Positions 1-9,500 of a stretch of 64,000 nucleotides of DNA are shown piece by piece. The DNA is taken from NCBI GenBank assembly GCA_029448655.1, contig JACCLO010000002.1:620001-684000 (forward strand), read 5' to 3'. The stretch is from Wolfiporia cocos. Lineage: Eukaryota; Basidiomycota; Agaricomycetes; Polyporales; Phaeolaceae. A model generated the notes under the pieces. It did no database searches. It was not told the origin of the DNA and saw nothing but the letters and a program-made list of their open reading frames with translations. The first letter of the stretch is position 1; every line of letters begins with the position of its first letter. Position numbers and translations under genes: made by a program.

Positions 1-1296
1 CCTCTGCTTCGATTCCTTTCGCCCAAGGGTGCTCATCTTGTTGAGCACTCAGCCCTCCACTGATGACTCTCATGCCTATCTCCGCCAGGCCCGTCCAAGC
101 ACGGCATTCAATCTCAGGCGGTAGTGCAGGAAGAGAAAGACATCTCCGTAGTGAAAGAAGAGATAGAGCAAGCGACTGAACGTAATGCGGGTGATTGGGT
201 GGATGTGCAAGTAACGCAGGCAGCGATACAAGTAACACTGCAGGTGGAAGTGGCACAAGAGACGAGCTCTCTGATACTCTACGATCTATGCTGGTTTGTC
301 TTGAGACTACAACTCGTCTGCGTTTGTGAGGCCGTGGTGCGTCTTCGAGTTCAGCCATGGTGAAGATGCGAGCGAGCGAGCAAAGTCAGCGGGAGAGCGT
401 AACCAGATTAGTCGCGTGCGCGAAGGTGACAAGTCGCGTCTTGTCACACGTTACAATTCGCGTCGCGTTGGTCGTGTCACAGGGTTGGTGACAGTGCACA
501 GGCGCGCGCTGCGCCTGAACATGCATCGTTCCTTATTCTTTGGGTCCATGAAACTCATCTGTAGGATCTTCATGGATTGTCATATCAGCTGTGGTAACGC
601 TATTCACACAGGCGGCTCTTAGCTGGGGCTGCGAGGCAATGTTGCATGCACTGGCAGTGCTCAGAGGTATAATGATAATGTTCATACTTCATCCAAGTCG
701 ACGAGTCACCGTAAGCTTCACGGCTCACCGCACCTTACATGCATGACCGAGCAAGGAGCACAACTGGCTCCTGGCTGAGCAACTCCAATTCTCGTACCGT
801 TGCTATCCCCGGCGTGATGCGCATCATGACTCTCGGGATGATGGAGCTAGCGTCGGCCACTGTCGTAGACGTGCCTACTACAGGCGGGAAGTCAGATGCC
901 CAGGTCTGTGGGCAAAGTGTCTAAATGCACATGCTCAAACCCGATTTCTGATTTCTCTGGCGACCATCGAGGGCTCTCATGCTCCTGTTATCTCTCAAAT
1001 CGACTGGGGCGACAACGCTATCTCAAGTGGGTCATTCGTATGGGTTGCCAACTATTGGACCAGCTGCATACTTGTTATGACCGAAAAGTCAAAGTGGCTG
1101 CGGTGGCATGTGAGCCATGCATCGCGTCCCAGCGCCTTGCATTCGCGCCATGCGTTGAACCACATGCTGACCCATTAGAAGCCTGATGCGATGTCGGCTG
1201 TGCATGCGCAAATCCCGATTTTCTAGGTTCGACAACGCTTATAAGCGGACTGCATGGGATGTGAACACTAGCAGCGTCGATCTACTTATTGTCAGT
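1..1296. other. No gene supported at left edge
   Basis: No recognisable gene was found. An acidic open frame on the + strand, about 124-363, could be the last exon of a gene starting left of the window, but it matches no family I know. The stretch 739-1186 has only short frames. A short GTGACAAG/CTTGTCAC-type inverted pair near 427-448 has no clear meaning. The part next to 1297 should hold the promoter of the aspartic protease; I see no convincing TATA box. Confidence 0.4.
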
Positions 1297-2983
1297 ATGT
1301 TTGCTGTCAATGCCGTATTGGCTCCCCTCATTCTGCTAGTGGGATCTGCAGCTGCTGCGGAGGGTGTTGTCGACAAATTGTATCAGGTTTCACTCACCGA
1401 TCGCAAGGTGCCCAAAGGCCATGTTGCTGCTATGCGCAAGAGGAGTCTGTCCTCAGTGAACGTGGCTTTGGATGACTACTACAACGGCACGGACTTACAG
1501 TATGTCCGCTGTGGCTACATCGGCCACCCCCGTGTCCTGATCAACTGTTCAGGTGGTACGGCAACATTTCAGGTCAGACAAATATGGAATGGTGGTGCGA
1601 AGCAATACTAATGATCAAATCACACTGAAGTCGGCACTCCACCGCAAACGATCAGCGTGGTTTTTGATACCGGCAGCTATAGTCTAGAATTTGCCAGTGT
1701 GTTATGCTTGGTTTCTTTCTTGCTCATTAGTCAACGTAGCTTCTTCAGGTACCGAATGTGGTGCTTGCGCCAATCAAGTCAAATTTGATCCGTCCGAGAG
1801 TTCCACATATGTGAACTCCTCTGATGTAACTCAGCTTGACTTCGAGACAGGCATTGGCGTCGACCCGCTCGAGTCCAACACCGACTTCGTGTTGACGGTC
1901 CGCGAAGGCCGTGATACCGTTACCGTCGGGGGACTCTCTGTCTCGGATGTTGATCTGTACACAATCATAGACCAGACCCCCGCCTTCGAGATTGATCCTT
2001 TCAGCGGTATACAGGGTCCGGTTTCGTGCGTAGCGTCTGATTCTATGCGGGGCGGCTGATCTTGAAACCTCAGGAATGTCTGCTTCGGCTCAAGGCTTCT
2101 TTGCCGGGCTTATTGACCAGGGTCTGCCCTGTGCGTGTTTCACGTCTGCGGCGAAGTAGATTCTCACATGATTCCGTAACAATCAGCACTCTTCGGGATG
2201 TACCTCACTTCAAAAGCGGTCGGTAACGCAGAATTAACCATCGGAGGCGTCGACAAGTCAAAGTTCGAAGGTGCTTGAGGAGCCACCGCGATATTTTTTT
2301 GATTACTCAGGGCTTTGAGCTTACTGACCTACCCATTTGTCACAGGGGAGCTCACGTACGTTGACCTGCCTGGGGGCACGGAAGGCCAGTGGCAGCTCTC
2401 ATCGCCACAGATTTTCATAAACGGAGAAACGACGTCAACGCTACAGAGCGACCGGACGATTTATTTCGACAGTGGCACGCCGAACGTGTACTTCGACAAG
2501 CAGACGACTGAGGTGCGACCTACTTCCCGCCTACTACCGAGTGCATTGTTTCCATTCGTGCACAACGTACTGACTCAGTGACTTACTTCTCGCCATCGAC
2601 CTTACATATAGGCCATCTACGCGAGTATCTCGCCCGACATCAAGCCTTACGAACCCGAGCCAGGCGCATATGGCATCGCGTGCAGCGAGATCGGCAACCT
2701 CGCCGCAGTGCTCGATATCGCGTTCACCTCGACCACAGGCGATGCGTTCAACCTAACGATCCCAAGCAGCGAGTTAAACGTCGGCCCATTCCAAGACGAC
2801 CCGGAGACGTGCCAGACAATGATCAATGCACTGGATGGACTTGAGCTCGTTGGTGGTAGCTTGTTGAAACATTACTACAGCGTGTGGGACATCGGGAACC
2901 AGAGAATGGGGTTCGCACCGAATGGTGAGTAACGAGTGGGAAGTCTCGGAAAGAGTGCGCTTACGCGGTTCGCAGGGTTGTAA
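1297..2983 (+). CDS. Secreted pepsin-like aspartic protease (peptidase family A1)
   Basis: Probable extracellular acid endopeptidase. Exons joined by hand: 1297-1499, 1553-1572, 1631-1696, 1749-2015, 2074-2130, 2187-2270, 2346-2512, 2612-2924, 2976-2983, giving 394 residues. The N-terminus (MFAVNAVLAPLILLVGSAAA) is a signal peptide, followed by a short basic propeptide. Both catalytic motifs are intact: VVFDTGS (Asp codon 1666-1668) and IYFDSGT (Asp codon 2468-2470). The core contains LFGMYLTSKAVGNAELTIGG and the C-terminal part contains LLKHYYSVWDIGNQRMGFA, both typical of A1 enzymes. A 20-base exon (1553-1572) restores DLQWYGNISVGTPPQ; without it the gene looks truncated by the TAA/TGA near 1609-1614. 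The last intron is uncertain: if retained, translation ends at 2932 with NGE instead of NGL, at the same protein length. Family call is firm; the first and last junctions are inferred. Confidence 0.88.
1553..1572 (+). other. 20-base microexon of the aspartic protease
   Basis: The sequence lies between acceptor CTGTTCAG and donor GTCAGA. Read from the upstream phase (CA+G) it encodes W-Y-G-N-I-S and the first base of Val, joining GTDLQ to VGTPPQ as expected for the family. Flanking introns are 53 and 58 bases. Inferred from frame and family consensus only. Confidence 0.82.
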
Positions 2984-3341
2984 TGCAAACGAGCGTGAAT
3001 GATTAATCGTAATGGCGGATCGTCCTTGATGTGTACAGCTGCAGTAGACAGCCGGCGCAGTGAGACTGGACCGGAGCGTAGCTGTGGCGCTAGCTCTGTT
3101 TACTCGAAGATCACCGCTCCTAACTCCCACCAGGCTCAGCTCCGCCCATCCGGTAACGACCAACCTCGTTGATCTGCGTAACCGTAGCTGCATTTCAGCG
3201 CTTTTTTCTAAAATAGTCTTTAGAGAATAATCACACCGTCTGGTCACCAATGTCGCAAGCATTTGCAGAGTCACGCTTCCCGTTGAGATGTGCCGCCTGA
3301 TGCATCACTGACTTAGTTCTCCGACATGATCCGTAAAAACT
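2984..3341. other. Convergent intergenic spacer
   Basis: This is the gap between the end of the aspartic protease (+) and the end of DUF6534 gene B (-). It should hold both 3' untranslated regions. No gene or repeat was seen. Confidence 0.5.
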
Positions 3342-5189
3342 CTAAGCACAACGCACCAGATAGAATTCAATACTACGGTCGTCGCTGTCGTAGCGATGAT
3401 GGTCAGAACCAGGGGCAACGGCGCCAATCTCACTCGCGCATGTATGCGACCGCAATGCACGGTCACGGAGCGAGTTGCGAGCGTTCAACCTGTCGGTTTG
3501 GATTCGTGAGTATGCGATGTATGCGTGCGTGCGCAACATAGGAGCACGTCATACGTTGCCAGCAGTGAGTTCGCGTAGACTACGGATACAATGTTGGGTC
3601 AGTTACTGATCTTCATGGTGGTACAGTGATGCCTTACGCTTGCTGATTGTGAAATGCAACGTAAGGAACACCAGATTGCTAGGAAACACTAGCCACTATC
3701 CTGGATTCAGAATTTTCAGTTTATGACTTTGATCTGCAACTTACACAGATCAAGCATGCTATTGCCATGACACTAACATACACCCATCTCAGATTTGGGA
3801 GAGGCCCGAGGGAAGTCGATACGCACCAAGTTAGCAATCCGGTCTCAATGGTGTAGATCACGATGAAGTCGATCAGCCGGTCCGTACTTAAATTGATTCT
3901 CGTACAATGACCACTGGGCGGGGACAGCGAATTGAATCCACGTACGACGTAGAGTATCCTGTCCTATTTCGTTGCAGCACGAATATTAGAGCACCCGTGA
4001 CCACGATGTCTACTAAACTCGACAGGGACAATCCTAAAGTGAAACACCACTGTGACGCGGATAGGATCAGCATACTAGTTTTTGAGCAATGGTCGAGTTT
4101 ACCCCGTATTGAGTAATGTATGCAGAGTAGCTGTGCAGGTCAGTCCTGTAAGCTCGTGTAATCAGACGCGCTTGTTGACGGTTCGGCGATGTGACGTACA
4201 TCTTTGCAGTGGATACTACAGGACCCCGAGGTTCAGCCTTTAAGTCAAACAAACGCATATTTACATACCTAGCGTAGTGACTATGAAAGCGCTGGCATGA
4301 GTATCGATCTGGGGGAGGACGTGATCATCACGTACCCATTCTCAACAGAGCGAACAGATACTATTCCCGGATCAAAAATCTGATACAAAGGCGCAAACAC
4401 GAGTAGAAACCTACAGTAGGGACTGTCGATGTCAAACATCCGTTACTCACTGATCTAAGATCAGCGGATCATGTCCGGCGCGCGGGCAATTTGCTGAGCT
4501 TACAAATATAAATTCGGTGCGTGAAGAATCTACGACAGTGTCAGTTCCAGGCAGATTGTCGAGATAGAAGACATTACGATTGAACAATAAAAGTTGTGAT
4601 TCCCTGCCAACGAAAACGAAAACTTGAGTAAAGGGGAAATTGTACAGTCTGAAGTGCTCACCGTGGCGGTTATGGTCCCCTGTTAGATCTCATGAACACA
4701 CGCCACGTTTTATCATTACATGAAACATACCGCGATAGGCCTACGGACCGATGAGCCTTACACTACCACTGGATATGTAGCAGACTCACCAGGGAATGTA
4801 ATCACCTATGGTGTTGTCCCCCCAGCTGACAATCACGTAGAACCACACAGCAATGCACGCCAATATAGTATGTAGCGCATCAATCACCCTGAGCCTGTGT
4901 AATCAATCATTGTGGCGCTGTCGAGGAAACAAAGCGCTACCAGATAGCCGCTACCTGACAGAGAGATCAGAAGTGAACAAGTGCCGATGATGTTTGCCCA
5001 CCATAGCTCGGTTCCGACGGGAATCATCTGTGTATGTCCGAAAATAAAAAATTGTCTGCATGGACACAGTCCCGGATAGCCTGCATGATTTACGGCTTTA
5101 GCTGTCACAGTAGAAGCAAAATGTGGTACTCACAATGCAGCTATAAAGGTTCCTATGAGAATGACACCAACTGTATTCTTTGTATCCAT
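3342..5189 (-). CDS. DUF6534 multi-pass membrane protein, gene B (18 exons)
   Basis: Predicted integral membrane protein of unknown function. Exons in transcript order: 5134-5189, 5002-5080, 4941-4954, 4790-4894, 4731-4740, 4662-4679, 4578-4603, 4504-4529, 4415-4449, 4269-4308, 4200-4215, 4103-4145, 3949-4049, 3827-3886, 3745-3772, 3638-3695, 3555-3579, 3342-3489. They sum to 888 bases, or 295 residues, with no internal stop. Family landmarks: NTVGVILIGTF at the start, IDALHT, DYIPW, TTFIVQSFFTHRIYI, CFTLGLSLSSLVDIV, LQRNRTGY, LIDFIVIYTIETG, NLVFLTLHFTISK and LYANSLLATLNAR. The C-terminal tail is polar and charged. It lies 1.1 kb from gene A on the same strand, so the two look like an old tandem duplication. 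Weakest junctions are around exons 10-11 (a 106-base intron precedes exon 10). Confidence 0.85.
4662..4679 (-). other. 18-base microexon, DUF6534 gene B
   Basis: It encodes G-T-I-T-A-T in phase 0, between acceptor CTAACAG and donor GTGAGC. It extends a membrane segment running into GITTFIVQ. Gene A has an 18-base phase-0 exon at the same place. Confidence 0.78.
4731..4740 (-). other. 10-base microexon, DUF6534 gene B
   Basis: It completes the Trp of DYIPW and adds P-I-A. Acceptor CCGTAG, donor GTATGT. The equivalent exon in gene A is also 10 bases. Confidence 0.78.
4941..4954 (-). other. 14-base microexon, DUF6534 gene B
   Basis: It encodes V-A-A-I plus two bases of Trp, between acceptor TGTCAG and donor GTAGCG. 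It bridges RNRAM and LRVIDALHT without breaking the frame. Gene A has a 14-base exon at the same place. Confidence 0.78.
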
Positions 5190-6266
5190 GACTCATTGCG
5201 ATGCCTTCAAGAATTTACAGCAAGAAGGCAGCCCTGGAGCATGCAAAGGATGCATCCCATCAGTAATTTATACGACTTTTCGGAGTGCCTAAGTTCGTCA
5301 GCGTGGCGAGCTAAGCGATGAGATCGCGGGAACTGCCTTCGCGAAAACGGCGATATGAGCTATTTGGCTCTCGCTTCCTAAGTACCAGCTCGCGCCGAAG
5401 TGCCGTCGCAAGCATCAGGGCCAGAATCCGATAATATCATGACGCGATCGGGGGTACGTGCGTGCACGAATAGACGACGTGCCAAGACGACCCGATGTAT
5501 CGCGGCGCTCTCAGCTGATCCGAAAGGAGAATGCCGCACAATGAAATAGACACCGAGATGCTGTGCGCCTGCCGTGCATAGCGAGCTAGCAATGCACAGC
5601 TGACGTTGTACATGCTGGCCTGGCCTGAAGACGCACGGATTGTCTTGAATCATCCGCTCCTATTGTCAAGTCTGCGGAGAGTTCTCTTTTGGGAATATGT
5701 GCATCAGGTGAGATCTTCACGCACCTGCCCCTGTCCTGAACGGCTCAGCCATGAATATAACTCAGCGACGGGTAATCATAATTGTTCCAGGGAGATATCA
5801 CCTTTGGTCACCCTTCCTCCCCGTTAGTCGGTGGTCGGCGACAAGCTTGACTATTTGCCGCAGGCGCAGATGAGGCTAACGGAGAGTATCTTACAAGCAG
5901 CGTATGGTGGATGTGCAATACCACCAAGCTCATGCAACAGACGTTGCCTCTCGTAATGGTCGACGCAGCGATCTTGCGCCCTCGGAACCAGCGCAACATT
6001 GGTATCGCGAGGCTCCATAGCATTGTGACATTCAAGACGCAATGATACGGGTGTCAATTACGCAAGGGATACAATGGAATATTAGCGCTACATCTCACAT
6101 CTCACTTGGGACTTTGGTAGGGTCATCCGAGTCGTTAGTCTCGTGCTCGTAATCTCCGTCGACGTGGATAGATTCTTCAACGTTTATGTGAACCTGCAAG
6201 GCGTCGTCAGCACGACAGACGAGCGGTCAGCAGTCAATGACAACCTTCGTAGTCATGGGAATGTCA
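5190..6266. other. Spacer between the two DUF6534 genes
   Basis: About 1.1 kb with only short open frames on both strands, none matching a known family. It should include the promoter of gene B and the 3' untranslated region of gene A. A third, more decayed DUF6534 copy was looked for and not found. Confidence 0.45.
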
Positions 6267-8131
6267 TCAGAAGCGTGCTGGAGAATCGCGATGGTCAGTA
6301 TTTGCACTCATGGTCGCAGAGCAACGAACTGTATGGTAATTGTGAGTTCGATTGATTTCGAATCCGCGTGCGTAGGTAGATGTATTAAGCGCAACCGGCA
6401 GAGAGGGATCGCGCTCCGCGGATGACTGTTGCAATCGGATTGCTTTCCGTGCATTTAGCCTAATACTCCGTTAAGATGCGAAGAGATCACAGGCGAGGCC
6501 TCTTACGTTGACAGAAACGCGTTCGCATACACTGAATAGCACATATTAGTGGCGTCGTGACAACCTCACGTTATACTGACTTTTGGTAATCACGAAGTGA
6601 AGCGCCAGAAAGACGAGATTCCTCAGCGATACCCACTGAATTTGACAAAAATAACTCGGTTTAAGTTGTGATGGAAGAGAGTTATGATGAAAAGAAGATA
6701 GGGATACTTACGCATGCTAATGCAGCGACTGTGGCCACGCTTTCATCTACTTCAGTATAGATCAGATTCTCAGGCGGTTGAACTCACAAGGTCATCGATC
6801 CATTCTGAATTGTATAGAACGTCAAAGCATTGATAACATTGTCCATGCTAGTACACGCAAATACCATGAGCATCTGATTAGTGGAACGTATGTGATCGGC
6901 TTACGAGGAAAATCCACTTCTGTTCTTGCGAAGGAAGTAGCATAGCGTTGCTGCAACCAGAACATCGAGAGCGGCTGATAATGAGAGTCCAAGAGTGAAG
7001 ACCCACTTAAGGAGCCAGCGCTGTCAGACATACATACATAGAAATGATAAGAATGCTCACGCCAACGTCGTGTCGAAAGCGTGAATAGCTTCCTAGGCGG
7101 ACCCTACAATATTCCTTCAATTACATCGCTCATCAAATCACTGAGCGAATGATACAAACATCATTGCCGTGGATACGAGGGCCGCCGCTGCGCAGAGTGT
7201 CAATAAGACGCCGATATAATCCAATACTGTGCAGATACCCAGCCGTGCCAATGCAATAAAAGCCTGTAGCGAAGAATTATGATGTCGTAGTGGCTGCCAT
7301 GAAACCGAACGGTACTCACGAGCGGAACGGCAAAATATAGCTTCTCCCTGCTAACTGGCTTTCTGATTAAACACTACAGTCGCTCATGATTACCTTGAGC
7401 ACTGACCCAAATATACTCGGTAGGCAAAGAAGCTGCAGTCGCTCGTGTTAATACCATATAAATGAAGAGACAAATATGCGCCCACCATTGCACAACGAAC
7501 GTCATGAGTGCCTGCGCCAGCCAGTCAGGTGCAGACCATTGATATGGACATGCAACGTACTGTGAGGGCCACTGAGGCCTAGAATACAAAGCCAGTTGCA
7601 GTAATCAGTCGCGGTGAGAAACGTAGTCTTCTAAGGTACATACCGCGATTGACCTGGGCATGTAAATTACCGGTGAACAAGCCGATCATAACCATTAATT
7701 GAACCCTACTCACCAGGGAATCCAGTCTTCAATATTTGAGCCCCAGTCTGCAATCAAATATTCCCAGTCGCCAACACAGATGAACACTGTATGTAGAAAG
7801 TCCAAGAGCCTGTACGCTGGATGACTTGGCTGTCTTCTTGCACTCATACGTAGATACTGACCAAATAACGGATACCTAGGTCAAGTCAGTTCGTACATGT
7901 ACGAATGTGTTGTGGATGTCACGCACGGTAAGCTTCAGCCTTAGTGCATCTTTCTGATAAACCGTGCTGTAGAAAGCGACCTGCATTGAAACTGTACCGG
8001 AGAGGCTGGGCGCGTCATGAGACCGAAGAACTACAGGCATTGAACGCTTGTGAAAAGGCAGTGACTTACAACGTAGAGAAGAGACTTCCCACTAGCAGAG
8101 CCCCTAACGTTGACTGAAGTCTGGCAATCAT
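6267..8131 (-). CDS. DUF6534 multi-pass membrane protein, gene A (18 exons)
   Basis: Paralogue of gene B, function unknown. Exons in transcript order: 8070-8131, 7927-8005, 7862-7875, 7714-7809, 7644-7653, 7561-7578, 7486-7511, 7407-7432, 7320-7354, 7239-7263, 7160-7187, 7061-7103, 6905-7020, 6788-6847, 6712-6739, 6581-6635, 6507-6531, 6267-6459. They sum to 939 bases, or 312 residues, with no internal stop. Introns are about 40-76 bases. Landmarks: STLGALLVGSLFSTF at the N-terminus, WLLDFLHTVFICVGDWEYL, DWIPWSIA, ALMTFVVQCFFAYRVYL, WVFTLGLSLSAALDVLV, LCYFLRKNRSGF, NALTFYTIQNGSMT, NLVFLALHFVITK and MYANAFLSTLNARK. About seven hydrophobic segments are followed by a polar tail. The start was chosen because the family begins just before the STLG motif. 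Confidence 0.88.
7561..7578 (-). other. 18-base microexon, DUF6534 gene A
   Basis: It encodes A-S-V-A-L-T in phase 0, between acceptor ATTCTAG and donor GTACGT. It joins WSIA to ALMTFVVQ within one hydrophobic helix. Confidence 0.8.
7644..7653 (-). other. 10-base microexon, DUF6534 gene A
   Basis: It finishes the Trp of DWIPW and adds S-I-A. Acceptor ATGCCCAG, donor GTATGT. It differs from the gene B exon at two bases but has the same length and phase. Confidence 0.8.
7862..7875 (-). other. 14-base microexon, DUF6534 gene A
   Basis: It encodes V-S-V-I plus two bases of Trp and joins LRLKLT to LLDFLHT. Acceptor GACCTAG, donor GTCAGT; introns of 51 and 52 bases flank it. Confidence 0.8.
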
Positions 8132-9500
8132 GATAAACTGGACCGCATGGATAGGGGCCGGAACCGAGCACGGACGTCAATGTACTCATGCTCTATTATA
8201 CAAATTAGAACGACTGTGGCGCCGGCACACGTCAATGCCTTCGGCGTTGCAAATGCGGCTCTAGGGCGGAATGAGCGCCAGGTTCCACGCGGGACTCCAA
8301 AAAGCGTTACGGCCATCGCACAGGCGCGGAATACCCAATGTAAGATCCGGATAAGGGAACCTTCGGAATTCTTTTAGATGAACTCTATCCAAAGGGCGCG
8401 ACAGGGCGCGCTACCCGAGGTCGGTTCCCATAAGCCGGGTCAGATGTGAATATTGGTTCTGACCGGAGCAGAGAGCGGTTCGTTAAGTAAGCTGGCCCTG
8501 GATGGTATGTGCAGCGCGACAGCGCGACCCCAGTGATGATCATAAGGCTGATCACCAGGCCCTGCGCCGTGAAACTCGTTAAAACGTCAGTATTTCTATT
8601 ACCCATCTCAGAAGCACCAGCCCCTATGAATCGAAGCACGTCCGACTGATCGGTGATGCTCCGCTGATCGTGCAAGTTCGAATTCGGAAGATTGCGACGG
8701 GCGTAGCAGGGTAGCGACAACGTTTGTGCGTGAGCTGCTTTCTTCGTCCACAATGATCGGAATTCCAAACTCTACGCAATGCCTAGACTCCACGAGCAAA
8801 ATTAGCATTCACATCATTGACGACGGTCGGGAGTGCAGCGCCGCTCAAACACCGCCATGCAATTTGCGCTCGTTTGTGCTGGTATTCCTTGAAGAGAGCG
8901 CCCATTGTGGCACTACTGGCACGTTGGACTGCATCTGGTCCCGATGTGCGTACCGCAGCAGCGAATGTCGGAAAGGCGGGGAACAGCGTCACCAATCAGG
9001 AGAATAGTTCTGACAATCTGGCGTCGTTCCTTGTGGCTTTCCGCGTTAAGATGCCTCGGAGTTACCTGTGGCAGATGGAATTTGTACCGTAGATTGTCAA
9101 TGGGCTCACCTGCTCGCAGGAACCATGATGTTACGCTTGACCGGTCGCATTAGCCTTGATGTAGCGTATCACACCACCACTAGAGCGACCGAGTAGCCTG
9201 ATGATTGGTCGTCATCGACCCATCACGTCCCTTGTATAGACACTTGTATCAGTGGGGAAGGATCGTTGACCGCCGATTCTGATTATTGCAGGCGTGATGA
9301 TACATTAGTGCGCCTCGTGCCTCGCCCAGTTCGTCCTGGCATTTGTTGAAGCTAACAGTTGGCTGAGGCAGCGACACCCTGAACAGCGCTCCAGAAGATG
9401 TCAAGCATACGTTCCATGACGGCAGACGCTGAACAACAATGGCAACGCCAGGTGTATTGCAAGCGCACCTAATACATATTCATTATGCCACTGTAAGCTA
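8132..9500. other. Intergenic, no supported gene
   Basis: About 1.4 kb between the start of DUF6534 gene A and the 3' end of CCT3. Short frames occur on both strands, including a 127-codon frame on the minus strand at 8385-8768 with one hydrophobic stretch, but I cannot connect them into a known family. It includes the promoter of gene A. Confidence 0.4.

Noticed and set aside
1297..1620. Aspartic protease read as a pseudogene because of in-frame stops near 1609-1614
   Set aside because: The stops fall inside an intron once the 20-base exon 1553-1572 is used; all other exons join in frame.
3780..4120. Isolated DUF6534-like fragments first taken as decayed relics
   Set aside because: Full exon reconstruction gave uninterrupted frames divisible by three in both copies, so they are treated as intact genes.
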